64,000 nucleotides of DNA, from positions 2,728,001 to 2,792,000 of the forward strand of contig JAKSGN010000043.1 in the NCBI GenBank assembly GCA_024180945.1, in the 5' to 3' direction. Positions 33,001-44,600 of the stretch are shown here, piece after piece (position 1 is the stretch's first letter; each line of letters begins with the position of its first letter). The notes beneath the pieces were generated by a model that was given only the letters and a program-made list of their open reading frames with translations, did not search any database and was not told the DNA's origin. This DNA is from Macrophomina tecta (taxonomy: Eukaryota; Ascomycota; Dothideomycetes; Botryosphaeriales; Botryosphaeriaceae). A program made the translations under genes and the position numbers.

Positions 33001-36000
33001 AACAAAGAAGGAGGGGTGTGGATGAGGGGGCGGCTGTGAGCGAGGGGTCAAAGGTGGCCGACAAGGAGCGCGACCCCAGATTTGCGAGGAACCAAAACCT
33101 GGGGCAGGCCGAGAGTGGGGCAGCCGGCGCACGTGGGAGGCCTGCACAAAGCCGGAGGCATATGGGCTGCCACAAAACAACCTTCTCGCTCACTTCTCTG
33201 GCCCCTCTCGGCTTGTCCGTCGGCACCTACTCGAGTACCTTGGCCACGCACGCGGGGCTGCGCTTTGAGAAAGGAGATGAGGAGGCGCAAGCGCCATCGG
33301 CGCACGGTGAGAAGGGAGAAAGGCGCAACGAGACAAGAACCTTGGTTGCAATGCGTGCCCAAGGCCCATGCGCGCGCGAGCAGCCACCGCTGGAGGGTGA
33401 AGAGATGGGAGTAGAGTCGAGTCGCGACCTGTGCTGCAAACGGCCACTTCCCCGCGACCGCCGTCCTCCTGACAGCTGAGCGACATCTGGCCCGCGCCGA
33501 CGCGCCCCGTCACAGCTGAAGGGCGGCCCTGGAGACACGTCGAGATGGCCTCCGCTCCAGCAGGTGCGACGCTGGCTTCGCCATCGCGCGCGTCGAGTCC
33601 TTTCGTTCCCCGGCGCCCGGGTCGCTTCGCTGCTCGACACAGGGGATGAAGCTCGTGTGCTTTGGGTTTGGCTTCTGACAACGGCGTGCCGGAAGCGGGT
33701 GTAGACACCCAAAATCCTTAGTGTCCGCCTCCTCTTTCAAGCTGGGCGAATCGCCGTGTCCGACAAGCCAACGGCCTGCTTACGCCGCGCCGCCGCCAGA
33801 GGCGAGGGCACTGAAACTCGTCTTTGTGTAGGGTTTGGTCGAGAACATTGGGCAGTGCAATGGTAAGAATAAAACGGGGTCAAGGGGGGAGCAGAGAGGC
33901 GTTTAAGCTTTCAAGATCAGATTCAACGTACCTTTTCCTCCCTCCCAGAAACCTGTTCCTTTCTTGCCAACGAGCGTCGCGTGGCAGATTCCGCAATCTT
34001 CCGGCCGGTAGTTCTGCTCGCGCGAGCCTGCGAGCTCGTGTTAGTAGCCAGTTGTCAATTTGCTGCACAGTGTAGTTGCGGTGGAGCCGGCATGCCGCCT
34101 TGTCGACGTCTTGTGATAACTCACAGAATCCACTACGCAGCAAGTCGTCAGCAAGTCGCACTTCATGACTGCATGATGATTAAGGGCATAGCGAAAATGA
34201 TCGACGGCGCAGGTGTAGGGCTGCAGGTGGCTCGGGAGAATAATGCCGCGAGGCAACCGGGATCCCGAGTCAGACCGCCCACACCTCCTTCCCCTTGGCA
34301 ACGGAGCGCCAAAACGGGCAACGCGTGCGGGGGAGCTTGAACCGGGATGCAGATGTGGGATGTGTGGGCGGGTGCGACGTCACTGCGGAGCATGGATCTG
34401 ACGAGCCTCGATGCAGATCGAGCAGAGCCGGTGGGCGCGACACCCACACCACGCCGACAAGTGACAACATACCAAATCATTCTGTTCGCGTGCTCGTTCG
34501 GATGATCAGACTCATCATCGTGGCATCTGTGATCGCCCATTAGCATTTGCATATCCGCACATCGACACCCGGCGATCTCGCGATCCCGCGCCGGCGGGCG
34601 CACAGCTTGCGCCCGGGCAATGACGATTACCTGTCACATGGGTACACCCGATTGCAGCAAGAGAAGCTGGTGTTTACCAACAAGTCAGCGCATGTCCGGC
34701 TGACGACAGTAAACTCGGCAAACGTTGTGGCTTGCGGCCTACCGAAACCACCGATTGCTTTTGCTATAGTGCTTGCAGCGTCCTCGTCGGGGCAATTCCT
34801 GGCCGGCCACGATCCCGAGCTTCTCTTTGGCCTTCGCACACGGTCAGCTGTGGCCTCATAAAGCATGCGTCAAACAAGGGCGAGGCCTGCCAAACCTTCT
34901 TGCGCGGCAAAGCACGGGTCGCTTGCGCTGGTCACACCGACATCAGTTCTTATGCATGGTGACACGAGTAGGCTCGTCGGCCTGCCCTCCGCCCGCCATA
35001 TCCACACGCCCGTCCATGCACGGAACAATACGTACCTGTCGACGCGCTGACCAGCAGAAATTTAACCTCTGCAATCTTGAATGCTAAACGGAAGGGCAAA
35101 CACCGGTTAGTCACAGTTGTGCCCAACACAGCCACGGACAGCACTTATCCGGCCTTGAGGGCGGCCAATTTCCGCAGCAGTCGCACCCGGTCAAATGCCC
35201 CAAGCCACTATACGGGATTACGTTCGCGACTGCAACACTTTCTGGTGTGCCGAGCGCGCATGAATGGGGGACGTACTCATTTTCTTGTGGCACTCCCTGC
35301 AAATCGCCATCGAAGAATCTCCCCGAACTGCGACGACACCGGGATTGGCGTATTGGGTAGAGCATCCCGAGCAGGTCGGAAGAAAATTGCTGAGTTACGT
35401 CAGCCCTTGGACTTTTCCTTCTGCCGGCTGTGACGCAAGGGTGGGAAGAGAGAGTTGCGAAACCTCCTTCCCACCACGCGGAAACGTAGATACTCCGAGC
35501 ATTTGTTGTAATGCAACCAGCATGCGCAGGCAGCCGACGCGATTATCCGCATATGAATGTTCAAGGCATTTACGCCCAGACCATCGCATTAGCCCGCAAA
35601 GTATTATTGTTTAGACTGCGGTGCTGGCTTCGGCACACGTCTTCCCATTCCGCGCGGCAGGAGTGAGCGCTTCAAGTGCTCCTCAGCGACGTCAAGGAAC
35701 TGTATTGCAACAGTGTCGTATCGGAAGAAAGAAGACTGTAGCATCGCATGTGATGCGCATGGGAGATTTTGGGGCCAAATTGAGACTTCTTTCTCACCTT
35801 GGTAGCATGTCCACGGGTGTGCACCCGTCGAGGTCAAGGTAACCAGCCCGAACAGAGTTTGCATGCATCAAATCCATGCGATATCCTTTGCAGCAGTTAG
35901 TCCCCTGACCCACAAAAACTTCCTAATCCCCACAACCGTGTTACCTATCCCCATGGGGTTTGCGCATTTCTTGCACGATTCACTTCGGACGCCTTTGTAA

Positions 36001-37894
36001 TCAGCGTTAGCGTTGTTTTTAACATTGTTGACGTCCATCGTCTCCTTGCAGCGTGTGCATTTGATTGTCAGGCACAGATTGACGAGCTCCAGCAGCTCGA
36101 TGCCGTAGAGCTCGAGGTGCGGAAACGACAGGGTGATCCCGCGCTCGGGTCCGGATGTTTGAGAGCTTTCCCCGGGGCGGTCTGAGCCACCTCCTTCCGC
36201 TTCTCCGTCACTATCTGAGTCGTCAGGGTAAGAGTCGTCGGAGGAATCGGCTTCCTCGTCGTCGTCACCAGCAGCACCATGCCTTGCCGACCATTCTGGA
36301 GGTCTTGGAATTGTAATGATGTGGTTCCTGTCGTCAGCAGAATCAGTCTTCACCTGTGCAGTCGCCACGGCTACCGCACTGCTCCCTTGGGCTGCTGCTT
36401 CCTGCACAGTCAGGTCCTTCATCTGGCGTTCAAGGCCCTCCTGCTCCTGGGATCTCGGACTTTGCTCCGATCCTACGGCAGGAGCTTGGGCCATTGAATG
36501 CATGTTCTGCGAGAAGTAGTTAACATGGTTCAGCAATGACAATTGCGAGAATTGGCTGGCCCTGAGCTCAAAGGCCCGCTGAACGGGCATCGCATCTTCG
36601 TTGCCAATGCCCATGAGCTCAATCCTACAGGGCTGTAGGGGGTAGAGCTCGGGCACCAGCAGCCTCACCGTCTTGATGGCTTGCAGAGCAATGGGCAAGG
36701 CGGCGCGCCGCCTGGGCTCAACAGGTACGACAAACGCACCACCAGCTGCCAGGCTGGTGAACTGAGGTAGGCGGCCGAGGCGAGCCTCAAGCTGGCGCGT
36801 CTCCTGGTCGCGCCGTACCTTGGCCCGAGCAACGTCTTCAGGAGCATATGCAGGTTGAGGTGGCGGTGGCCTCTGCGCTGGCGGTTGGGGTTGCACGACA
36901 ACAGAGGACGACGGCAGCGGCGGTGGTGGTGACCGGGTGGGGTCATTAGTGGCCTGCTCCGGCACGGCCCTGGCCGCCGCATTCGGGACTATTTTGATGG
37001 AGAAGGTCTCAGCAGGCTGCGCGGCCAGTAGCTGCTCCAGCTGACGATCCAGGGCGTTCATCAGCGTCAACAGCGTGGTCGTCTTCTGCGGCTTCGCGGC
37101 GAGGGCATCGAAGCCGCGCTCGACGTTGATCTGGAAGCCCCGGTCCATCTCGGGGTTCGTAACGCGCAGCGACGGACGGCCCTGGCGCGGGTAGGTCTTG
37201 GGCACGCTCAGGCGGCAGAGCAGCTGGTCAATGGCAAAAGGAAAGTCCGGGTCTGAGGGCTTCATTCCGAAAGCCAGAACGTTCGCTCCGCTCGCTTCGT
37301 CGAGCGATTCGTCTGGGCTAAATCTGCGGCGGATCTGCGCCAGCTGAAACTCGCGGGGATCTTCCTGCTGCGCGCGTGGAGTTGGGCGCTCGACCACCGC
37401 ACGAGTCGGTGTGGTGTTTGGAGATGCAGCAGAAGGTTCGCCGCGTTCCGGATCCGCAGCTGCTGGCGCTTGGCGCGACCCTGACGGGCGAGGTTGACGC
37501 GCAGGCAGCTGCGGACCGGCAGCGGAGACGCCGTGGGCAAACGGGCACTGGTCGCCCGCACGGCAGCCTGCAATCATTGACGGACTATCAGCATGGGCAC
37601 CGTCTGGTGATCACTACCCTATGGGTGTTGTGCTGATAGGCGTAAGCTTTACCGGACGCGCTGCCATAGAAGCGACACTGACGCGGGCGCGGTGGCGCAG
37701 AGGGCTGGGGGCGATGAGGCTGAGGCCCGGCGGCGGGCTCTGGTGTGCTGGCAGCGGGCGACCCTGAGGACGCTTGCATTGGGGGTGAGCAGATGACCGG
37801 AACGTGCAGCGGCTAGAGTGATGCGTTGGCAAAACAACGTACCGGCCGCGCTGCTCGTGCCGCTGCGGATGCTTGATCGCCCTTCCGCGGCCAT
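30028..37894 (-). CDS. CCCH + CHY zinc-finger protein in 14 exons with an 8-nt exon
   Basis: Exons: 37843..37894, 37653..37772, 35945..37567, 35798..35885, 35277..35389, 35036..35083, 34896..34927, 34743..34831, 34631..34666, 34473..34526, 34125..34132, 33932..34027, 31951..31983, 30028..30086. They sum to 2451 nt: 816 residues plus stop, frame kept at all 13 junctions. A C-x8-C-x5-C-x3-H finger lies at residues 50-69, followed by a Pro-rich middle, an acidic stretch, CxxC pairs (CTRC, SCKKC, TCSGC, CREC), then the CHY finger from Cys711/His713 (RGRCKHYSKS, FSCCNRVYPCDRCH, DHPNEHANRMICGFC, PEDCGIC), and a basic tail with MSRKDPRKYKR. CHY fingers bind zinc in proteins such as yeast Hot13 and RCHY1; the function of this fungal type is unknown to me, and RNA binding is only suggested by the CCCH finger. 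The last introns are 408, 193, 108, 64, 76, 104, 340, 97, 1948 and 1864 nt. Confidence 0.88.
30087..31950 (-). other. 1864-nt intron 13 of the CHY zinc-finger gene
   Basis: It starts GTACGT and ends GCCAACAG. It joins AGG AAA G to AT CCG CGA, completing an aspartate codon in the conserved block MSRKDPRKY. It is very rich in pyrimidine on the gene strand (A-runs on the plus strand at 30419, 30441 and 31738) and holds a (GTGC)5 at 30911-30930. No nested gene was recognised. Confidence 0.8.
30911..30930. repeat. (GTGC)5 microsatellite
   Basis: Five uninterrupted GTGC units inside intron 13 of the CHY gene. Confidence 0.9.
31984..33931 (-). other. 1948-nt intron 12 of the CHY zinc-finger gene
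   Basis: It starts GTACGT and ends AATTTAATGCAG. The flanking exons (96 and 33 nt) join as GGA AAA G | GT ACG CGT, reading GGKGTRD, a run expected in this family. Open frames of up to 246 codons inside it (minus strand, 32486-33226) show no domain and are taken as chance. Confidence 0.8.
34125..34132 (-). other. 8-nt microexon (exon 11) of the CHY gene
   Basis: The sequence is GCGTAG | TGGATTCT | GTGAGT. Without it the frame breaks: the preceding exon ends ATG ATT TG and the next begins GC TCG CGC GAG. With it the product reads MICGFCSREQNYRP, restoring the CxxC pair of the zinc finger. The downstream intron has a perfect TACTAACAC branch site. Confidence 0.85.
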
Positions 37895-38306
37895 GATGAT
37901 AGGCAGCTGCTGTTTTTAGACGACGATTAGGAAGACAATCGCGGTGCGGAGCGGCGATCTGGGGTCTGAAGCTTGCTGCGTCGCGGGCGAGGTCAGCAGG
38001 CCTCATATGGACGCGGTTGTGGTGGTGTTGAGCGCTCGTCTGCCGTGCTGCCAGCGCAGCAGCCTAAGCACACATGTCGCCGTCATGTTCACGCTCCCCA
38101 AGAGCCTGCCGTGACTCATAAGGCTGCAGAGAAAGCCGCCTGGTACGCGATCGCCCAAGGGCCGCGCGCACCCCGTGTTCCTCCTGCACATCGCCCACCA
38201 CCAACCTGAACATCAGTGCCTCGCGTGCAAGCGCCCATCCGTTGCCGGGAGCACGCAGCCTGCCAGACCACCTGTGTCGGCCCGAGGCCGCCTCCTGCTA
38301 CTGCTG

Positions 38307-38310
<4 letters not shown>

Positions 38311-38338
<28 letters not shown>
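38311..38338. repeat. (CCG)n trinucleotide repeat
   Basis: About nine uninterrupted CCG units, followed by a CAG. Confidence 0.9.
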
Positions 38339-38664
38339 AGCAAAGGGGCAGCTGCACGGGCACGCAAAGTAGTCGTAGCAGTAGTCCTGGCGAAGAATTT
38401 TCCCCGTGTGTTCGCCTTCTGCTAGCTGGCGGTAAGGAAGGTGAGCAGCGATCGCTTGGTAGCCAGCCAGCCATCCGTCGCCGTCGCCGTCGCCGGCCGC
38501 CGGCTCGACGACGCGACGTGCTGCGCTGCACGGAGGAGGCAAGCAGCCTCTTTTCCCATGCCGGCCGCGACGGCTCAAAGACTGCGGCCGAGCCACGGCC
38601 GCCGCCAGCCAGCCAGCTGCAGCGGCATCCGTCGTCCCATCGCATCCATGATGCCACAGCACAT

Positions 38665-38735
38665 GCCCACGCCCACGCCCGCGCCCACGCCCGCCCGCCC
38701 GCGCCCTCGCCCATGCCCATCCATGCCCATGCCAC
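38665..38735. repeat. Degenerate GC-rich hexamer minisatellite
   Basis: A run of CCCACG, CCCGCG and CCCATG-like units on the plus strand, imperfect but clearly reiterated. Confidence 0.6.
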
Positions 38736-39856
38736 GCTATGCTATGCCGCACTGCTGCACCGTTGGGCTTCGCGTCGCTCGCCGCCCTCTCTTATCGCTC
38801 TTACCGCCTCTTGCCTCTCACGAGGAGGGTGTGCGTGTGTGTGCACGCGCTTATGCACTTCCTCCTGGGGCCAAATAGTCATGGATGCAAGCTGGCCGGG
38901 GCCGCGCTGAGGCTTTTCTTGCATGTGCCTGTCACCGTTTTTTCGAGGCCTGCAGGCTTGTCGTTGGGGCGGTGGGGAACATGGCAGAAAGGGTCGGCTG
39001 GCATCGGGTCGCTAGGTACACGCCTGAGAGGGGAGCCTGCCCGCCACGCCCCGACAGCCCCTCTTCTCGCATCGAAGCAAATCAATCCCATCAGGAACAG
39101 CCGCAGCCAGAAGCATCCATGGAACTGCGTGATTGTCGTCTAGCCCCTCCTACCGGTGAACCCACCCGCCCTGTCGCCCAGCGCCTTCATTCGCGAGCAC
39201 CATCAAGCTTCTTCACTCACCCATGTGCATAGCGCCATTGGCTTGTTTCGAAATCCACTTTTTCAGTGATTACGCTACCTAAACTGATTACCATCTACAA
39301 CCCGTGAGGTAATTGTGCTCCCGAACGGCCTTTTCTGGCCCGGTGGAGTCCGTGGCTGCCAGAATGCGACTCGGCTCCACCCTAACGCTTCCCCTACAAG
39401 TACAGAGTCCGTATAGTGTTACAGGCCATCGACGGCGGCGGTATGCTCCGCTCGCATGTGAATCTGCCCAACCCCCTCCAATGCAACCAAGGCGCGAGCC
39501 AGTGTCGATGTCTTCCCATGTTCCCCTCCGCCGTCCGCCCCCAATGAAATAGACCGCAAAAGAAAAAGAAAATTCGTAGCATCGTCGTGCTGCTGTGAAC
39601 AAGTGCAAAATGGTATCCCGAAAAAAAGAAAAATTTCAAAGCAGTCAGATGTGACCCGTGTGCCGTTCCCGCCATGAAGCCCATGAGCCCATGAACACCA
39701 TGAAATATTAAAACGACTAGAAGCAAATCGCCAAACACCGTCACGCTATGTTCGCAAGAAATGCAATCAATGGCAGCCCGGCTTCGTCCGGGCATGTCGA
39801 GTGAAGTGATATCCCCGCTCAGGGAAAGAATGCAATCTTTTTTTTTTTTGGGTTCT

Positions 39857-41640
39857 TTACCACCCTCTCTCGTGATACTCCTGGAGCCCCGTGTCAAAGT
39901 AGTTCGTCGTCCAGGAATTGTTACCCTTGGCCGCGTTCTCCTTGACCGTTGGAAGAGCCGACGGTTGGGCCTCGCCAGGGTAGTTCTTGAGGTTCTTGAC
40001 ATCAGTCGATGTATGTCTCCTCTTCAGTACGGCGTTGTTGGTAGAGTTCTTCTGCTGACGCTCCCACAGCAGGTGCTTCCGAAGAGACTCGGTCAGTTCG
40101 GTGGTGAGCATGTTCCGCCTTGTGGTCCGCGGGGAGAGCGCCGGAGGAGCATGTGTGTTAGACGTGGTCATAATGATGGGCTTGGACCTCGGAATTTGGT
40201 TCTCCGGCTCCGGCTGGTATCTCAACGTATGTGTGTTGGGAGATGCTGCAACAGAAGGCCCGTTGGGCGAAGATGTCCTCGAACGACGGAGAGCAGGGGT
40301 GGACCGGGAGGCGGCATTCTGGAGCGCCTGGGCGCGGTCACCTTCATGCATCAGAGTTGTCAAGAGCGAACGGCGAGAAGTGAGGTTGGGCTTCGAGTCG
40401 ACCCTCTGGAAGGACACCTTGTCGTTGACGCTGGACGGGCCACTCTCGTCGTCCGAGTCCTCCCATTGATCCTCGTCATCATCTTCGATGGCGCTCTCCG
40501 AGACCTCCTCTTCATCACTGTCGCTTTCGAATACCTCCTCGCTCTCGTACGCCTTGTGTTCGGGAATCCTGGAGGACAGCTCATCCTTGAACGATGTCTG
40601 CTTGCGAGGTCCACCGCTGGGTCTCTTCAGGCCGTCGGACAAGGAGCTGCGCAGGTGGCTCATCTGGCTCATCTGCATGTGAGTCTCGAGGGAGCTGTTA
40701 CCATCCTCATCGGATGAGCCGCCGAGAGTGAACATCGCACCCTTCTTCTTCTGCACAGGGGCGGGGTGCGTGTGCTGGGGCTGCTTGATGATGGGAGCAG
40801 GCATTGTTGGCTGGTGCAGGTTGGTTCGTGACCTGTAAGACGAGGAGACACGACCGGGAGAGAAGCCGCGGACAACACTGTGAGAGCTGCAATCGGTGGA
40901 GGTGCTGGTGTCCGAGCCAACGACCGGGGGGCTCACTTTTGAAAGGTCGCTGTCGATGGCGGTGGCAACGGTGGAGGTGGACGATTCGGGAACCATTTGG
41001 GGCTTTGCGTTTGCCGGAGGCGGCTTACTTTGCTCGGCGGGCTGTTCCGTCTTTTCACACTCCTGCCTCTTCAGCTCGGGAGATGCCATCGGTAAGGGGG
41101 CGAGAGGTTCTAGTTCCTTTTTCTCTTTGATGGAGATGACTAAACTCTCGAGGTCAATAGGTGTGATGTGCTTCTCCGTCCCTCGGTTCCGGCTTTCTGT
41201 CGAGTCGTGCCTGCGAATGTGCGGGCGCGACGAGGAGGTGGATTGCAGAGTGGAGGTGCTGTCGACGCGCTCGTCCGAATCGTCGGATTCGACACTGGAG
41301 GAGAGGGCGGGAATGGACAGCGAGCCGGAGTCGGAGGTCTTCCGCGAGTAGGACCAGCGCGGGGTGGTAAACAGGGCGGTGTTGGCGTTGTGCTCGGGAG
41401 CGCAGCAAAAGGTTTCGCGGTTCCATAGACGCCAACTCAGGTTCTCGAGGCGGCGACCCTCTTCCATGGTCTCGGCGCATTTGGAGAAGACTAGAGGGGG
41501 AATCAGCGAGACAAAACGCGTGGGCTGCGCGACAGCTTACCCGACCAGAGGCCGAACAATTGCTCAGCGGAGCGGGTGTCCACCGTGTGGATGGCGGTCG
41601 ACTCGACGTGGAGTATGGGAACCAGCGGCTTGAAAGGCAT
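39857..41640 (-). CDS. DUF1752 (AreA GATA-like N-terminal region) + DUF3295 fungal regulator-like protein
   Basis: Two exons, 41541..41640 and 39857..41490, with a 50-nt intron; 577 residues. The N-terminal block spanning the junction (SAEQLFGLWSVF, SKCAETMEEGRRLENLSWR, LWNRETFCC) is the DUF1752 motif shared with the N-terminus of nitrogen regulator AreA; the GATA zinc finger itself is absent. The rest is Ser/acidic-rich disorder with the DUF3295 landmarks: AIEDDDEDQWEDSDDE, RRSLLTTLMHEGDRA, RRNMLTTELTESLRKHLLW and the C-terminal NYFDTGLQEYHERGW. I recall this architecture as fungus-specific and poorly characterised, with a presumed role in nutrient signalling. The start at 41638-41640 is chosen because it is the first true ATG of the frame and yields the conserved N-terminus. 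Confidence 0.9.
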
Positions 41641-44600
41641 GATGGGCGACGGCGCGGCCGTTGCAAAGGTCGCGGTCGACGTGGTGGCGGTTATTTGAGG
41701 TGGTGATGCAGGAGGCAGAGGTGCAAAGGGCGAGATGGCTGTTTCCGGAGCAGACGATTGCGTCAAGATCGGCAGGCCCAAATACCGCAGCGCTGGCGAT
41801 TGAGTGCAGGCGTTCGGCGCAAGCTCATAAGTAATGCGGCATGCCCGGACAGCGTGGCAGGCTTGGGCGTGTGAGACACAGCAGGTGTGCGTTGTTGTGC
41901 TGGAGGGTGGTGAGGGTGAAGGTGAGTGGCGGCCTTGCAGTCGGCAGGTGGTGTGTGTGCGTGTGTGGGCGCGGGCGTGGACGTGGGCGTGCGGAATGGG
42001 AAGCTGGGGGGCTCAGGATCATAAGAATCCGGGACAGCGAGAGACAGTGCTTTTGTCTGACAAGTCAACCGCACAAGCTCGCGGTGCCTGCGACCACCAC
42101 GACCAACCGGCGCCGTGGGACTTGAGGCGTTTGCGCATGGGCAGAGGCATGGAGCGGCGGAGCATGGGGGGGCGCACACGCCGGGGGGCACCAGACGCGG
42201 ACGGGCGCGCGCGGGCACGGTTGGGCGGGCGGGCAGCGAGAGTGGGCGCGCACACGGGGGGCAACCTCGGAATGCAAGTCACAAGAGCACACGCTGGATC
42301 TGCCTCAGCCTGCGGCGTGCATCCAAAAACGTGCAAGGCCACCGCCAGCGCGTACGAGTCGCGGTGGAGCCGGCTGCAGCGCCAGCGACTGCTTCCGCTC
42401 TTCCCCAGAGTAGCGCCGACGTCCCCTGGCAGCCCAGCGCCCAATCGAGCGCCGCGCGGCTGAGCTGCTCCGGCCGCCTGAAGAAGCGCTGCTCTTCCAG
42501 AACCACAGGAGAACAAAGCCGCCCGAGTCAGCACACGGCCACCGCCAGCACCAGCGCTGCTCCTGATTGTCGCCGCTGCCCGGGCGACGGCCACGGCGGC
42601 GGGCGCCAGCAGCCCAGCACGGCGCCTCCAGTCTCTCCAGGCCAGCCTCCGCACGCGGCGCCCGGTGCGCTGCTCAGGCGCGCAGGCCGTGGTCTGGCCG
42701 CGTTTTTTTCGTTACACTGGTCGGCCATGGATAAATACCGGGCACGGGTACCGCACGCCCAAGCCGGCCAGCGCCTAGCCGCAATCGACCTCCACACGAG
42801 CACGCTCCGGCCGGCTTCGCCTCAAACGTCGCGCGGCCAACCTCCGGGGCGGATGATTCAAGCGCGTCTCGAACCCGTACACACGAGCGCCAGTACGTAA
42901 ACACCCGCCCGTCCGCCCTGCGTGGCTGGACTTCTCTCCGCGCCCGCTCCATTGCCAAAGAGCCTGCTGCAGCAGCCTCCACCGGTGAGCACGCGGGCCG
43001 GGGATATACTCTGCTGCGCGGGTGCAGGTACAAATACAATTCCACCGTGTCGCCACGCCGCTGTTGTCGCTGCTGTGGCTGGAGCATCACATGTACGGGA
43101 GGAATTTTCCGCTTGCAGCTGACTTGCCTTTCTCGGCAGCGTGTCGCAATTTCAACTCGACTGGCAGGGCAGGTCGCACGCTCGCGGCGGCGTGGGGTGG
43201 AGGTCGAATTGCTGCGCCGCCCCCGGGCAATGCCCTGGCCTGGTGATGGAGCGCTGCGAGAGCCAGCCGGCAGGATCCAACGGCGGGTGCTTGGTTCTGG
43301 CGAGGCTGTCGACGGAGCGGCCTGGTGAAGTGGCAGTCATTTGATGCGTCTCAAGCTCGCGGCCGTCCATCATGTGCGACCAGCTGTTTTCAGCAGCAGT
43401 GATGCGCCAGCTTATTGCGGATCTCCAGGAGAGTGCAGATGACCAGAGCCAGGGCTCGGTGTCACGGCAGGCGACTCGGCCAGCGAAGACCGTTGTCACT
43501 GTAAGCGTGACCTGCCCCTCAGACCCTGAGCTGCAAACCCCCAGTCTGTCTCCGCAAAAAGGCGGCAACGCTACCCGCGGGTACACGCTGTGCAGGCGAG
43601 TTTGCCACCTGCGCGCAGGTCTCGGCCGGTACCTCGAGTCCACGCATTGTTCCTCCGCCATTGAGCGCTCGCGCAGATCAGGGCCTCGAATCTTGCCGGA
43701 GCTTTACGACCCATGCGCCCCCGTGATCCCCGCTCCACTCCCACCGCTGTCCACTCTCTATCGCGGGCCAAGCGCCAGGCTGACACTCTCTCCTCAGGAT
43801 GCTCGCTGCCCGCTGCCCATAGCCGCCCAAGCGCAGCCTGCGAGTGACACCAGGTCCTGGCGGCTGCGTGCTGTGCAGTCCCCGGATTGCGAAGCCTTGC
43901 CGCATGGACGCAAACGACTTCCCCGGACCCTCGGACCACTCATGCCCTGCACGGCCAATCCCTCCCGCCTCGCCGATGCAGCGAGCAAGTTGCACATCGC
44001 AACCGCTGGCGGACGCGAGGAGGCCAAGGCAAGGGGAGCTCGCCTTTCCAGAAGGCGCGGCGTGTGCGATGACGGCGCGGCGCTGCCAGCTGCCGTGAAA
44101 CAGGATGATTCCCGTCGCGCATGAAGGCGGTGAAAGTCAGACCTGTGAGGTCTCCATGTGATGGCACAAACCTCTGAGACAGCAATGCCTTCCGCGCTCC
44201 AGGTATCGCGACACCCATCAGCTGGCGCGCGCGCCGGCGCCAGATGAGGAAGGGGCCCGATCGCGACATCAACCGCTCGCTTGCCCACCAGACCACCCCG
44301 ACCACCAGAAGCAACTACACCATCCCGCGGCGAGGATCGCGCGATCTTGTGGCTCGGCTGGAGATCGATGGCAGGCATTTCGATTCTTTCTCTCTGGTCA
44401 GATCACGGAGCGAGACACATGCGGACGGGCCGGCGCGGCGTTTCGCAGCAGCACATTCCTCCAGAATATGACGCTGTCACTTCGCCTGCTGTCATCTCAG
44501 CGGTCTCAGACCTCCCATCTCACCAGTACGTACCTCTGGCGGAGGGTGGGGGTGCGCGAGGCAGCAGAACACCAAACCAGTCCGCCGGAGAGCGCCATCG

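Larger units (their letters stand above)
37895..39856. other. GC-rich promoter region of the CHY gene
   Basis: About 2 kb between the CHY start and the 3' end of the next gene on the same strand. It holds a (CCG)n at 38311-38338 and a degenerate GC-rich minisatellite built from CCCACG/CCCGCG/CCCATG units at 38665-38735. Long open frames here (up to 222 codons) come from this repetitive composition. Confidence 0.55.

Noticed and set aside
32486..33226. 246-codon frame on the minus strand inside intron 12 of the CHY gene
   Set aside because: The flanking exons join perfectly across it and the frame shows only biased composition; no sign of a nested gene.
38213..38910. Frames of 145-222 codons with Ala or Pro runs
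   Set aside because: They are produced by the (CCG)n and GC-rich hexamer repeats in the promoter of the CHY gene.
42019..44378. Several frames of 190-260 codons on both strands
   Set aside because: They overlap each other in a very GC-rich segment where stop codons are rare; products are Ala/Arg/Pro-rich and unlike any family.
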